Shown here: one piece after another, positions 17,568-27,516 of the stretch
Position numbering within the stretch: the first letter of the stretch is position 1
Layout of the letters: every line of letters begins with the position of its first letter
From: Bacillus sp. FJAT-25509
GTDB taxonomy: Bacteria; Bacillota; Bacilli; Bacillales; Bacillaceae_G
Length of the DNA: 64,000 nucleotides
Reading direction: 5' to 3'
Assembly: GCF_001420605.1 (NCBI RefSeq)
Contig: NZ_LJIZ01000013.1
Coordinates: 219,956-283,955, forward strand
Notes under the pieces: model-generated
Told to the model about the DNA's origin: nothing
The model's database searches: none
What the model saw: the letters and a program-made list of their open reading frames with translations, nothing else
Program-made: the position numbers and the translations under genes

Positions 17568-19001
17568 ATGAATCGTAAAACAACGGCTCTACTTGCGACA
17601 GCAACATTTGTTGTTGGTTTGGGGGTAGGAAAATTTACATTTGATGATGGTACAAGTACAATCGTTTCTAAATTCTCTGAGAGTAAAGAAGTAAAAGCTT
17701 CTGAAGATGAAAATATTGCTAAAATACAAAAAGCTTACGAAATTATTGCAAATCAATATGTGAAAAAAATTGATCCCGATAAATTAACTGAAGGTGCAAT
17801 CCAAGGGATGGTAACAACTTTAGATGATCCGTTCTCTACTTATATGAATGGAAGGACAGCCAAACAGTTCCATGAATCATTAGGTTCATCTTTCCAAGGA
17901 ATTGGGGCAGAAGTTTCTAAAGATGGTGACAAACTAATAATTGTATCTCCAATTAAGAACTCTCCTGCGGAAAAGGCTGGCCTGAAACCAAAGGATGAAA
18001 TTTTATCAGTTGATGGTAAGAGCGTAAAAGGTTTATCTCAATATGATGCGGTGTTAAAAATCCGTGGTAAAAAAGGAACAAATGTTACGATTGAAATACA
18101 ACGTCCAGGAGTTCCGGACCCAATTAAATTTACAATTAAACGTGATGATATTCCAATGTATACAGTGTTTAGTTCGGTGAAAGACGTAAACAACGAAAAA
18201 ATCGGTTATATTCATATCACTTCATTTAATGAAAAAACGGCTGACGAGTTTAAGAAAGAATTGAAAAAACTAGAGGATCAAAATATCCAAGGTTTAACAA
18301 TTGACGTTCGAGGAAATCCTGGCGGGTACCTACAAGCTGTAGAAGGCGTTTTAGGAGAATTAGTTGTAAAAAGTGAGCCATATTTACAAGTTGAAAATAG
18401 AAATGGCCAACGTGAGAAGTATTATACTAAATTAAATAAAGCGAAACCATATCCAATTGATGTATTAATTGATAAAGGAAGTGCATCTGCGGCTGAAATT
18501 TTAGCAGCGGCATTAAGTGAAGCAGGACATTATGAATTAATTGGTGAAAAATCTTATGGTAAAGGTACTGTACAATCCACATTAGATTTCAAAGATGGTA
18601 GTAATATTAAGTTAACGCAATTTAAATGGTTAACTCCAGATGGTACTTGGATTCACAAAAAAGGTATTAAACCAGATGTTGCTGTGAAACAACCTGATTA
18701 TTTCTACGCAACACCAATTGATAAAAAGAAAACATTTAAATTCGATGACAATGATGAAAATATTAAACAAGCGCAAATCATGTTAAAAGGATTAGGATAC
18801 GACCCAGGCCGTAAAGATGGATATTTCAGCAAGCAAACAGAGACAGTTGTTAAGAACTTCCAAAAAGCTGTTGGGATTACTGTTAACGGTAAAATTGATC
18901 CTCTAACTTCAGAAAAACTTGAATCATCATTAATTGATAAAATTAAAGATGAAAAGAATGATCTACAGTTAGAAAAAGCTTTAGATATGGTAGCTCAATA
19001 A
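17568..19001 (+). CDS. ctpB: CtpB, S41 C-terminal processing protease
   Basis: 477 residues. It has an N-terminal membrane anchor or signal (about 7-25), a PDZ domain (about 95-175, IIVSPIKNSPAEKAGLKPKDEILSVDGK), and an S41 serine-protease core with the Ser/Lys dyad (GSASAAEI and KSYGKGTVQS). A C-terminal peptidoglycan-binding domain (about 395-465) contains QAQIMLKGLGYDPGRKDGYF. In B. subtilis CtpB cleaves SpoIVFA to activate pro-sigma-K during sporulation. Its place between ftsEX and minJ is conserved. SD aggaggt precedes the ATG. Confidence 0.93.
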   Translation: MNRKTTALLATATFVVGLGVGKFTFDDGTSTIVSKFSESKEVKASEDENIAKIQKAYEIIANQYVKKIDPDKLTEGAIQGMVTTLDDPFSTYMNGRTAKQFHESLGSSFQGIGAEVSKDGDKLIIVSPIKNSPAEKAGLKPKDEILSVDGKSVKGLSQYDAVLKIRGKKGTNVTIEIQRPGVPDPIKFTIKRDDIPMYTVFSSVKDVNNEKIGYIHITSFNEKTADEFKKELKKLEDQNIQGLTIDVRGNPGGYLQAVEGVLGELVVKSEPYLQVENRNGQREKYYTKLNKAKPYPIDVLIDKGSASAAEILAAALSEAGHYELIGEKSYGKGTVQSTLDFKDGSNIKLTQFKWLTPDGTWIHKKGIKPDVAVKQPDYFYATPIDKKKTFKFDDNDENIKQAQIMLKGLGYDPGRKDGYFSKQTETVVKNFQKAVGITVNGKIDPLTSEKLESSLIDKIKDEKNDLQLEKALDMVAQ

Positions 19002-19007
19002 TAATAC

Positions 19008-19040
19008 ACAGAGAGGACAATTTTGAATTGTCCTCTTTGT
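19008..19040 (+). terminator. Intrinsic terminator of ctpB
   Basis: AGAGGACAA (19012-19020) pairs with TTGTCCTCT (19028-19036), directly after the stop. Confidence 0.85.
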
Positions 19041-19101
19041 ATAGACAGAGTTCTAAGATTTGGTGGTCAATCTGAGAGAAGGAAATTTATTTCGCCCTCA
19101 T

Positions 19102-19120
19102 TTGACATAATTCCCGGGAA
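19102..19120. promoter_or_regulatory. TTGACA box followed by a perfect 10-bp palindrome
   Basis: TTGACA (19102-19107) is followed by TTCCCGGGAA (19111-19120). The layout looks like a -35 with an operator, but I cannot find a good -10 at 17 bp. Confidence 0.25.
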
Positions 19121-19170
19121 ATAGATTTGAAATTACAATCCATGCAGGAGTTTTAGTTTAGTATGTCGAA

Positions 19171-19201
19171 AGTACACTTTATGGAGAAGTGTGCTTTTTT
19201 T
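19171..19201 (+). terminator. Second terminator between ctpB and minJ
   Basis: AGTACACTT/AAGTGTGCT with a 7-nt loop and seven T. It lies 130 bp after the ctpB terminator, so a short independent transcript could end here. Confidence 0.75.
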
Positions 19202-19292
19202 ATTGTTTTGCAGCATATTCTCTTTGAAAAAATATCAATAAACCGATAACATAAGAATATCAATCTATTATATAAAAAAGGTGGTGAATGTT

Positions 19293-20486
19293 ATGTGGTC
19301 AAATTTATTATCTGAACTCTTAGTTGGATTAGGTAAGCTATTTTTAAATCCATTTACTTATATATTTTTCATCGCATCAATTTTCTGTGGTAATTTACGT
19401 GTAAAACGAGAACGTAAGCATTTTTCAGTTCGAAATTTTAATGTAACGTTCGAGTGGAAAACTTCACTTTGGAATGGATTATTGATCGGATTAATTCTTT
19501 CAGTTATAACATTGGTAGTTGGAATTAGTATTCCGATTGAAATGGTTTATTTACTAAGTGTGTTAACGATTATTTGTGCACTAATTTTACAATTCAGATG
19601 GATGTCTCCTGCTTATCTTTTTGGACTAGCATTAGTTGCTCTTCCGTTTCTTAATAGAGGGCAAGATTCATTACCTTTTTTGAAAAACTTTATACCAAAT
19701 GATTTGAATGCCATGCTTCCTGCTATAACAATTCTATTGGCTTTACTTTTATTGGCTGAAGGAATTTTAGTTCAACGTAATGCCGCAAATCATACAACTC
19801 CTTTATTTATTGAGAGTAAACGTGGTAAAAGAGTAGGGGCACATGAGGCAAATAGATTATGGATGGTACCATTATTTTTACTAATACCAAGTGGTTCGAT
19901 CGTTAGTGACTATTCATGGTGGCCGACACTTGCTTTAGGTGATAGTGGTTATTCAATTCTTTTTGTACCATTTGGGATTGGATTTTACCAGTTAATTCAA
20001 GGAATGCTACCAAAGGAATCAGTTAAAACTGTGGGTAAACAAATAGTAGCTTTAGCAATTATAGTTTGTGTAGGTGGAATATTAAGTTATTTTATTGGAT
20101 TTGTAGCATTCATAGCTGTAGCTATCGCAGTAGTGGGACGAGAAGCTATAAACTATATTCATAAAAATAGAGATATTAATACACCATCATACTTTACAGT
20201 TAAATCAACTGGCCTAATTGTTTTAGGGATTTTACCAAATTCTGTAGCAGATAAAATGAACATTAAAGTAGGCGAAAGCATTACAAAAGTAAATGGACAA
20301 AATGTCTCTACTGTTAATGAGTTTTATGAAGCACTACAAATTAACCGCGCGTACTGTAAATTAGAAGTAGTTGATTTCAATTCTGAAATTCGTATAACTC
20401 AATCTTCAGTCTATGAAGGTGAACACCATGAGTTGGGGTTTTTATTCCCAGAAGAAGAATCTAAATATAGTGGACAGGTCGGATAA
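19293..20486 (+). CDS. minJ: MinJ, cell-division topological determinant
   Basis: 397 residues, the same as B. subtilis MinJ (YvjD). Around six to eight membrane segments fill residues 1-300. A C-terminal PDZ domain (about 305-385, STGLIVLGILPNSVADKMNIKVGESITKVNG) follows. MinJ bridges DivIVA and MinD at poles and septa. ATG 19293 is preferred because SD aaggtggtg precedes it; an in-frame GTG 12 nt upstream lies in that SD. The position next to ctpB is as in B. subtilis. Confidence 0.9.
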   Translation: MWSNLLSELLVGLGKLFLNPFTYIFFIASIFCGNLRVKRERKHFSVRNFNVTFEWKTSLWNGLLIGLILSVITLVVGISIPIEMVYLLSVLTIICALILQFRWMSPAYLFGLALVALPFLNRGQDSLPFLKNFIPNDLNAMLPAITILLALLLLAEGILVQRNAANHTTPLFIESKRGKRVGAHEANRLWMVPLFLLIPSGSIVSDYSWWPTLALGDSGYSILFVPFGIGFYQLIQGMLPKESVKTVGKQIVALAIIVCVGGILSYFIGFVAFIAVAIAVVGREAINYIHKNRDINTPSYFTVKSTGLIVLGILPNSVADKMNIKVGESITKVNGQNVSTVNEFYEALQINRAYCKLEVVDFNSEIRITQSSVYEGEHHELGFLFPEEESKYSGQVG

Positions 20487-20527
20487 GAGTAGTAGGATAA
20501 AAGCTTTCATTTCCACAATATAAAATC

Positions 20528-20566
20528 AAAAGGAACATATTCATATCTTGAATATGTTCCTTTTTT
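20528..20566 (+). terminator. Intrinsic terminator of minJ
   Basis: Perfect 15-bp stem AAAAGGAACATATTC/GAATATGTTCCTTTT with a 7-nt loop and a T-run. Confidence 0.95.
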
Positions 20567-20749
20567 ATTTCTATTCTTTATTCCGGTTTGTGGGCCTTAT
20601 GTAGTGGTATTTTTATAGGTATCATGTCATGTTTTTGATTATGTTAAGAGACCTATTGCTCGTGTGAATGGAATCTAGCATTCTATAAAAGTAGCCATTA
20701 AAGAAAAAGGTTGTTTCCTTTTCTAAATCTTATTTAGCCCTTTTAAATT

Positions 20750-20771
20750 TTGTCACATTAGTAGGCGACAA
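20750..20771. promoter_or_regulatory. Candidate MtlR binding site
   Basis: TTGTCAC-N8-GCGACAA resembles the MtlR operator TTGNCACA-N4-TGTGNCAA, except that the spacer is two bases longer. It is 80 bp before mtlA. Confidence 0.45.
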
Positions 20772-20801
20772 ATACGAATATTCATTTCATTGTATTGATA
20801 C

Positions 20802-20815
20802 TGTAAGCGTTTTAT
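20802..20815. promoter_or_regulatory. Candidate cre site (CcpA) at mtlA
   Basis: TGTAAGCGTTTTAT matches 12 of 14 positions of TGWAANCGNTNWCA. Catabolite repression of mannitol operons by CcpA is established in Bacillus. Confidence 0.5.
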
Positions 20816-20850
20816 CATTTATATATAAGCTTCACAGGGGAGGTAAAATA

Positions 20851-22278
20851 TTGAATACAGAAAAAAATAACATAAAAGTAAAAATACAAAGCTTTGGTAG
20901 TTTTCTAAGCGGTATGGTAATGCCAAACATTGGTGCGTTTATTGCATGGGGATTAATAACAGCACTGTTTATACCTACTGGATGGTTACCTAATGCAAAG
21001 TTGGCGGTATTAGTAAGTCCAATGATTACTTATTTATTACCATTGCTAATTGGTTTTACTGGCGGAAGAATGGTCCATGATATTCGAGGTGGAGTTGTTG
21101 GTGCTATTGCAACAATGGGGGTAATTGTTGGTGCAGAGATGCCGATGTTCCTAGGCGCTATGATTATGGGACCACTTGGTGGTTTGGCTATTAAGAAATT
21201 TGACCAAGCTATACAAGGAAAAGTTAAGTCAGGATTTGAGATGTTAGTTAATAATTTCTCAGCGGGTATTTTAGGAGCAATTTTAGCAATAATTGGTTTA
21301 ATAGGCGTTAATCCAGTTGTATCGACACTAACAGAAGTGTTAGCTAACGGTGTAGATATGATGGTAAAAGCAAATGTCATTCCATTGGCAAACATATTTA
21401 TTGAACCAGCAAAAATCTTATTTTTAAACAATGCGATCAACCACGGAATTTTAAGTCCAATTGGTCTTGAACAAGCAAAATCAGCTGGAAAGTCACTTTT
21501 ATTCTTACTAGAAGCCAATCCAGGACCAGGTTTAGGTGTACTATTAGCATATACAATCTTCGGAAAAGGTACAGCTAAACAAACAGCACCAGGAGCTGTG
21601 ATTATCCATTTCTTAGGTGGGATTCACGAGATTTATTTCCCATACATCCTAATGAGACCTTTATTAATCCTTTCAGTTATTGCTGGCGGTGTGGCCGGTA
21701 CATTTACTTTCAATATATTAGGCGCAGGTCTAGTAGCAGCAGCCTCTCCAGGAAGTATTATTGCAATATTAGCAATGGCTCCAAAAGGAGGATACTTACC
21801 GATTCTTGCAGGAGTATTTGTTGCAACAGCCGTTTCATTTATTGTTTCAGCTGTAGTTCTAAAATCATCTAAGTCAGTTGCATCGGATGATGATTTAGAG
21901 AGAGCAGCCCAAAAAACACAAGATTTAAAAGGTAAAGAAAGTAAAGTAGCTAGTCTATTACAGACTGAAAAAGAAGTAGCTAGTTCTCTTGGTATTGATA
22001 AAGAAGTAAAGAAGATTATTTTTGCATGTGATGCCGGTATGGGATCTAGTGCCATGGGAGCATCAATATTACGCAAAAAAGTAAAAACAGCGGGAATAGA
22101 ATTAGAGATTACGAATGTAGCAATTAATAATTTGCCAAATGATGTAGATGTTGTAATAACTCATAAAGATTTAACTGATCGAGCAAAGGCAAAAGTACCG
22201 AATGCAGTTCATATCTCCGTAGAGAACTTCTTAAACAGTCCAAAGTATGATGAATTAGTGAATTCTTTATTAAAATAA
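20851..22278 (+). CDS. mtlA: Mannitol PTS permease, EIICB component
   Basis: 475 residues that import mannitol and deliver it as mannitol-1-phosphate. The EIIC membrane domain (about 1-340) begins SFGSFLSGMVMPNIGAFIAWG and carries the substrate motif GGIHEIYFPYI. The EIIB domain (about 385-475) has the phosphocysteine in FACDAGMGSSAMGA. The EIIA domain is on a separate gene, mtlF. The TTG start has a very strong SD (aggggaggt). The gene leads the mtlARFD operon. Confidence 0.96.
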   Translation: MNTEKNNIKVKIQSFGSFLSGMVMPNIGAFIAWGLITALFIPTGWLPNAKLAVLVSPMITYLLPLLIGFTGGRMVHDIRGGVVGAIATMGVIVGAEMPMFLGAMIMGPLGGLAIKKFDQAIQGKVKSGFEMLVNNFSAGILGAILAIIGLIGVNPVVSTLTEVLANGVDMMVKANVIPLANIFIEPAKILFLNNAINHGILSPIGLEQAKSAGKSLLFLLEANPGPGLGVLLAYTIFGKGTAKQTAPGAVIIHFLGGIHEIYFPYILMRPLLILSVIAGGVAGTFTFNILGAGLVAAASPGSIIAILAMAPKGGYLPILAGVFVATAVSFIVSAVVLKSSKSVASDDDLERAAQKTQDLKGKESKVASLLQTEKEVASSLGIDKEVKKIIFACDAGMGSSAMGASILRKKVKTAGIELEITNVAINNLPNDVDVVITHKDLTDRAKAKVPNAVHISVENFLNSPKYDELVNSLLK

Positions 22279-22299
22279 TAAAAATTTAAAGAGGTATAT

Positions 22300-24402
22300 A
22301 TGTATATATCAGCAAGAGAAAGAGAAATCATTAATTTGTTGTTGGATCATCCAAATGGAATCAATGTTCAAGAAATTGCAGAGAACTTAAATGTTAGCAG
22401 CCGAACTGTGCAACGGGAACTAAAAGGAGTCGAAAGCATTGCCTTGGCTCATAGTCTTTTCTTAAAAAAGATATTGGGTGTCGGAATGTATATTGAAGGG
22501 AAACCTGAGCAAAAAAATGAGCTTCAAATTGCAATATTAAAAAGTGGGCAAGAGTTTACTCAAAAAGAAAGACAGGAGTTAATTCTATGTTCCTTATTAA
22601 AAGAACCGGAGTCTATTAAACTAAGCTCACTAGCAAATGATTTGCATGTTACCGTTGCAACAGTTAGTAACGATCTTAATAAAGTAGAAGAATGGTTAAA
22701 AGACTTCAATTTGGAGCTAATGAGAAAGAAAGGGTACGGCATTGCTTTACTAGGTTCAGAACGAAAAAAAAGAAAAGCCCTAGGACATCTAATTGCACAG
22801 CAATTAAATGAATATGAGTTTTTATCTGTAGTAGAAGATGAGCATGAGTCAACGAATAGTTTCTCAAATGGATTATTAGAAATAATAAAACTAGAAAAAC
22901 TCACCATGATTGGAAAAATGATTCGGGATATTGAGCAACAATTACCTTATTCTCTAGCTGATAGTGCATTTATGACATTTACAATTCACTTATCTTTAGC
23001 GATTGAAAGAATTATTGAAGGCGAAGTAGTACAAATGGATCAACAGGTTCTCGAGGAATTAAGTACCTCTAAAGAATTTAATATCGCAGGTCAGATTGTT
23101 AATGAATTAGAAGAAGTGTTCAAAGTTAATATTCCAAATGTTGAAAAAGGGTATATTACGATGCATTTATTAGGTGCAAGGCAACGTAAAGAGAAAAATG
23201 ATTGGCTAGAAGAGAGCAGTACGGAAATCGTTGTAGGCTCAAAAAAGTTAATCAATTATGTATCTAAAGAACTTGAAATAAATTTTGAAGAAGACCAAGC
23301 ATTATTTGAGGGACTAATTACTCATATTGAACCAGCAATCTATCGAATTCAAAAAAAACTAGATGCAAATAATCCTTTAGCAGGCCAAATTCAAGAGGAT
23401 TATCCTGCAATGTTTAAGATCATTCAAGAAGGATTAAAAGAAGCTTTTCCATCGATTGTTTTTCCAACTGAGGAAATCGCTTATCTTGTCCTACATTTTG
23501 GTTCATCTCAAGTAATCTATGATAACAGTAAAGAAGTTAGAGCGCTTGTATTATGTTCAAGTGGGATTGGTTCTTCTAAAATGTTAGCGAGTCGAATCAA
23601 AAAAGAGATAAAAGAAATAACAGATATCGAAGTATCGTCTTTAGCAAACTTAAGAAATATTCAAATTGAACAATATGACATTATTTTATCTACAGTTGAG
23701 ATGCCGGGATTTTCCAAAAAATATATTACCGTTAATCCTTTATTGCCAAAGAAAGAGGCTGAGCAGATTCGTGATGAAATAAAACGCAACTCTCTTACTA
23801 CAGAAGCAACATTACTAAGAAAGCTCCATAGCAAAAAGTTTCAAAAGCAGATCAAGCTAGAAACGCCAGAATTAATTAAACAAAATATTGAAGTAGTTCA
23901 TCAGTACTCTGAAACTGTACTTCATATTTTGAATACTTTTGAGACAATTTCATTACCGTTTATTCCAACTTCTTCTATTTTATTATTGGAAGTATGCAAA
24001 CAAGCAAATGTTAGAGGATTAATAGGTGATTATTTTGAGGTGACTAATCAACTCGCAGAAAGAGAAAAGAAGGGTGGCCTAGGGATACCAGGTACTAGCA
24101 TAGCATTGTATCATTGTCGGTCAGAATATGTTATGCAACCAGTGTTTTTATCCTTTTTGCTTCATGAGCCAATGGTAGTCAAGGCAATGGACCACAAGTC
24201 AATAAAAATTAATACATTATTATTATTACTAGCTCCAGTTGAAATGCAGACAGGTCAGTTAGAGGTGTTGAGCACTATTAGTTCAACAATTATTGAAGAT
24301 GAAGAATCAACTCGGATCTTTACATCTAATAACTATACAAATATATATAACAAATTAAGCTATGCATTATATGAAAATTTACAAAAAAGATTTAAGAATT
24401 GA
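22300..24402 (+). CDS. mtlR: MtlR, PTS-controlled activator of the mannitol operon
   Basis: 700 residues. Domain order is an N-terminal HTH (GINVQEIAENLNVSSRTVQREL), a second HTH, PRD1 and PRD2, a GatB-type EIIB domain (VLCSSGIGSSKM) and a Mtl-type EIIA domain. The regulatory cysteine is codon 419, the same number as in B. subtilis MtlR, and the EIIA-like histidine is H605 (ALYHCRSE). Phosphorylation by HPr at PRD2 activates it, while phosphorylation of the EIIB/EIIA-like domains inactivates it. It lies inside the operon it controls, as in Geobacillus, whereas B. subtilis has it elsewhere. Confidence 0.94.
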   Translation: MYISAREREIINLLLDHPNGINVQEIAENLNVSSRTVQRELKGVESIALAHSLFLKKILGVGMYIEGKPEQKNELQIAILKSGQEFTQKERQELILCSLLKEPESIKLSSLANDLHVTVATVSNDLNKVEEWLKDFNLELMRKKGYGIALLGSERKKRKALGHLIAQQLNEYEFLSVVEDEHESTNSFSNGLLEIIKLEKLTMIGKMIRDIEQQLPYSLADSAFMTFTIHLSLAIERIIEGEVVQMDQQVLEELSTSKEFNIAGQIVNELEEVFKVNIPNVEKGYITMHLLGARQRKEKNDWLEESSTEIVVGSKKLINYVSKELEINFEEDQALFEGLITHIEPAIYRIQKKLDANNPLAGQIQEDYPAMFKIIQEGLKEAFPSIVFPTEEIAYLVLHFGSSQVIYDNSKEVRALVLCSSGIGSSKMLASRIKKEIKEITDIEVSSLANLRNIQIEQYDIILSTVEMPGFSKKYITVNPLLPKKEAEQIRDEIKRNSLTTEATLLRKLHSKKFQKQIKLETPELIKQNIEVVHQYSETVLHILNTFETISLPFIPTSSILLLEVCKQANVRGLIGDYFEVTNQLAEREKKGGLGIPGTSIALYHCRSEYVMQPVFLSFLLHEPMVVKAMDHKSIKINTLLLLLAPVEMQTGQLEVLSTISSTIIEDEESTRIFTSNNYTNIYNKLSYALYENLQKRFKN

Positions 24403-24413
24403 GGGATTAATAA

Positions 24414-24851
24414 ATGATTCAGACAGTATTACCAACAGATAATGTTTTATTAAATGTAGATGTAAAAACAAAGGTTGAAGCTATTTGTTTAGCAGGAAAT
24501 CTTTTAGTAAAAAACGGTTATGTAAAAGAAAATTATATTGAAAAGATGATTGAAAGAGAAGAGTCTTTAACAACTTATATGGGGAACTTTATCGCGATTC
24601 CACACGGAACTGAGGAGTCAAAACAAGAGGTAATCTCATCTGGTATTTCGATTCTTCAAATTCCTAACGGAGTAGACTTTGGGAACGGAAATATTGTAAA
24701 GGTAGTATTCGGTATTGCCGGAAAAGATAATGAGCATCTTGAGCTTTTATCTCAAATTGCGATTCTTTGTTCAGAGGAAGAAAATGTACATAAATTAGTC
24801 GCAGCCACATCAAAAGAGGAACTAATTTTAATGTTTAGCGAGGAGGAGTAA
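24414..24851 (+). CDS. mtlF: Mannitol PTS EIIA component
   Basis: 145-residue cytoplasmic EIIA that passes phosphate from HPr to the EIIB domain of MtlA. The active histidine is in FIAIPHGTEESK (about H66). The flanking motifs VLLNVDVKTKVEAICLAG and GNIVKVVFGIAGKDNEHL are typical. It starts 11 bp after mtlR and ends one base before mtlD, so it is translated as part of the operon. Confidence 0.95.
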   Translation: MIQTVLPTDNVLLNVDVKTKVEAICLAGNLLVKNGYVKENYIEKMIEREESLTTYMGNFIAIPHGTEESKQEVISSGISILQIPNGVDFGNGNIVKVVFGIAGKDNEHLELLSQIAILCSEEENVHKLVAATSKEELILMFSEEE

Positions 24852-24852
24852 G

Positions 24853-26016
24853 ATGTTAGCTGTACACTTTGGCGCAGGAAATATTGGAAGAGGATTTATC
24901 GGACAATTATTACACAAGGCAGGATATGAGATTTGCTTCGTTGATGTAAACGAAGAGATTATTAATGAGCTGAATGAAAAGAAATCGTATGCTGTCATGT
25001 TAGCAGATCGTACCCAAGAAAAAATAAAGATAACAAATGTAAGAGGTATTAATAGTCTGAAAGATCCTCTGGAAGTAGCAAAAGTAATCGCACAGGCTGA
25101 CATTGTAACAACAGCGGTAGGTCCATCAATTCTTCCTAAAATAGCAAAGCTAATTGCAGATGGATTAGTTGAAAGGGCTAAGAATTCAGATAAAGCGTTA
25201 AATATCATTGCATGTGAAAATATGATAGGTGGAAGTACTTTTTTAAGAGAAGAAGTTTATTTAAACATGACATTATCTCAGAAGAAAAAAACTGAACAGT
25301 CGGTCAGTTTTCCAGATGCTGCAGTAGATCGAATCGTACCGATTCAAAGTCATGAAGATAAATTATTAGTAGCAGTAGAACCATTTTATGAGTGGGTAAT
25401 TGACCAATCAAATATGATAGGTGAAGTTCCAACAATTGATGGTGTAACTTATGTAGAGGATTTACTTCCATATATTGAAAGAAAACTATTTACCGTAAAC
25501 ACTGGTCACGCGGCGACTGCATATTTAGGCAATTTCTACGGATATAAAACGATTAAGGAAGCAATTTCTGATGAGAATATTAGAAGTATTGTTAATTCTA
25601 TTTTAGATGAAACAGGAAAGTTATTAGTTAAAAAATATAACTTTGACTTAGAACAACATAACGCCTATATTAAAAAAATAATAGGTAGATTCGATAATGA
25701 ATATATTTCAGATGAATTATCCCGTGTTGCTCGTTCTCCAATACGTAAATTAGGAGCAAATGACCGTTTTATTAAGCCAGCAAGAGAGTTAATAAACTTT
25801 GGAATAACACCTAACTATTTAGTTAAAGCAATTGCAGTTGCTCTATTCTATAAAAATAATGATGATCATGAAGCAGTTGAACTACAAAGCTTCCTCCAAG
25901 AGCACACTGTGGAAGAGTTGCTTGTTAAATATTCGGAATTATCAGATTTCATAGGGTTAATTAATTTAATTGTTGATGAATTCAATCAGTTAGAGAAGGA
26001 CTTACTTGTACATTAA
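24853..26016 (+). CDS. mtlD: Mannitol-1-phosphate 5-dehydrogenase
   Basis: 387 residues; oxidises mannitol-1-phosphate to fructose-6-phosphate with NAD+. The N-terminal Rossmann motif is HFGAGNIGRGFIG (residues 5-17). The catalytic-domain lysine/histidine region FTVNTGHAATAYLG and the motif VARSPIRKLGANDRFIKPA are intact. SD gaggagg overlaps the mtlF end. It is the last gene of the operon and is followed by a dyad terminator. Confidence 0.97.
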   Translation: MLAVHFGAGNIGRGFIGQLLHKAGYEICFVDVNEEIINELNEKKSYAVMLADRTQEKIKITNVRGINSLKDPLEVAKVIAQADIVTTAVGPSILPKIAKLIADGLVERAKNSDKALNIIACENMIGGSTFLREEVYLNMTLSQKKKTEQSVSFPDAAVDRIVPIQSHEDKLLVAVEPFYEWVIDQSNMIGEVPTIDGVTYVEDLLPYIERKLFTVNTGHAATAYLGNFYGYKTIKEAISDENIRSIVNSILDETGKLLVKKYNFDLEQHNAYIKKIIGRFDNEYISDELSRVARSPIRKLGANDRFIKPARELINFGITPNYLVKAIAVALFYKNNDDHEAVELQSFLQEHTVEELLVKYSELSDFIGLINLIVDEFNQLEKDLLVH

Positions 26017-26052
26017 TTTTACTAGAATGATAGACTAACTAAAATTCATTGT

Positions 26053-26090
26053 AAGGGACAGATTCAATAGAATCAGTCCCTTAATCTATT
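26053..26090. terminator. Hairpin between the convergent mtlD and RNPP genes
   Basis: AAGGGAC-A-GATTC pairs with GAATC-A-GTCCCTT around a 4-nt loop (one A-A mismatch). T-runs are poor on both strands. Confidence 0.6.
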
Positions 26091-26108
26091 CTGTCTTACC
26101 CGTTTTAA

Positions 26109-27356
26109 CTAATTACCATTAATAAACATTTCTCCAGCTTGAACTGCTCTCTCATATTGCTTAGTCTTAACATAGTACGAGTAGAGCAACTTAGCATACT
26201 TACTTGAGTGTGTGACATGATGGTGTTCCTTAAAGAAAGGAAATGCAGTTTGTTCCATGAAATTATAATATTCATCAAAATTTTCGTTAAAACGTAAAAT
26301 TAAAAGCTTAAAGAGAATTCTATATAAATCATTTGTAGCTTTTTCTGAAAGAGCAAGTCCTTCATATGCTTCTTCTAGCAATTCATTTGTAGATAGGAGC
26401 TTTCCTTCCCCAGCATTATCTAAATAGTTGTATAAACGATTCAAATATGGCAATGATTGTTTATCAGCTTCTTCAATGGATTTTTTATAAAAGATATGTG
26501 CATTTTTAAAGTCTTGCTTCCAAAAATACATTAGACCTAAATTATGTAAGATCATTCCACTCTTATCCAAAAGTCCTAAAGCTTCGCTATGCTCAATTAA
26601 ACTTTCATACCTATTTACAATCTCTTCAAAATCTAGTTGTGCGCTGTCTTTTAATTGTACTAGCATTAATGATTCTGCCAAAATTGCTCTTGCGTAATTA
26701 TTTGTTTTATTAAAATATCTAAATGCCTTTTCACCGTAGAAATATGCCATTACTTTAGACCGAGTCCAATGATAGGCTGAACCGAGATGATAGTAATATT
26801 CTTTATTTCCATATTCCTCTATATTGACCTTCTTTAATTCTTGTAGTGCAATTTGTCTATTTAGATTTCCAAGTCGTGTATATTGATTTAAATAATAGAT
26901 CCCTCTAACGTGATGGAATAGGTTCCTTTCATATGCCGACATAGGAGGAGAATCTTTTTTGATCTGTTTAATAATGCGATCTGCTTTATCTGTATTTTTA
27001 CTTAAAATAAAGTAGCGGGCTAATAATAGCTGATAATAGGTAGCATAGTTGGATGCGTTAATATAGTGAATACTTTCTAATTCTTCTTTAATTATTATGA
27101 CATCCTTCATTCGCTCTAATATGATTGCATTATGCCATTTTTGTAATTTCTTTTCGATATCTTGAACAGTGGCTATCTCATTTTTAATGTCAATCTGAAG
27201 ACGTTGAGAGAACAGTTGAATAATTTCTTCAGAATAACGGGTTTCCCCTCTTTCTATTCTACTTACATGGGTAGCGGTACAAATGTCTTTTCCTAATTCC
27301 TCTTGGGTTAGTCCTGCTTTTTTACGATAAAATTTAATGATTTCTCCTTCAAGCAT
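26109..27356 (-). CDS. RNPP-type transcriptional regulator (PlcR/NprR-like HTH-TPR)
   Basis: 415 residues. An N-terminal XRE-type HTH (about 6-60; GLTQEELGKDICTATHVSRIERGETRYS) is followed by about 340 residues of helical TPR-like repeats (for example ILHNLGLMYFWKQDFKNAHIFYKKSIEEA). This layout is that of peptide-binding quorum sensors PlcR, NprR and AimR. It is transcribed away from a secreted subtilase 360 bp upstream, which suggests protease control as for NprR. I found no small signal-peptide gene next to it; NprR normally has one just downstream. ATG 27356 has SD aaaggag; an upstream TTG overlaps that SD. Confidence 0.85.
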   Translation of the reverse strand: MLEGEIIKFYRKKAGLTQEELGKDICTATHVSRIERGETRYSEEIIQLFSQRLQIDIKNEIATVQDIEKKLQKWHNAIILERMKDVIIIKEELESIHYINASNYATYYQLLLARYFILSKNTDKADRIIKQIKKDSPPMSAYERNLFHHVRGIYYLNQYTRLGNLNRQIALQELKKVNIEEYGNKEYYYHLGSAYHWTRSKVMAYFYGEKAFRYFNKTNNYARAILAESLMLVQLKDSAQLDFEEIVNRYESLIEHSEALGLLDKSGMILHNLGLMYFWKQDFKNAHIFYKKSIEEADKQSLPYLNRLYNYLDNAGEGKLLSTNELLEEAYEGLALSEKATNDLYRILFKLLILRFNENFDEYYNFMEQTAFPFFKEHHHVTHSSKYAKLLYSYYVKTKQYERAVQAGEMFINGN

Positions 27357-27516
27357 ATGTTCTCTCCTTTTCAAATCCCAGTTGCCTTACTATGAAGTTT
27401 TTTGCGAGCATAAATCTAAGAAACTAGAAAGTACAAAGACTTTGAAATACCTACTAATTTATTATAACTAGAATTTTTTAAAGTCAAATACTTTCAATTC
27501 AAATTAAAAATAACAC

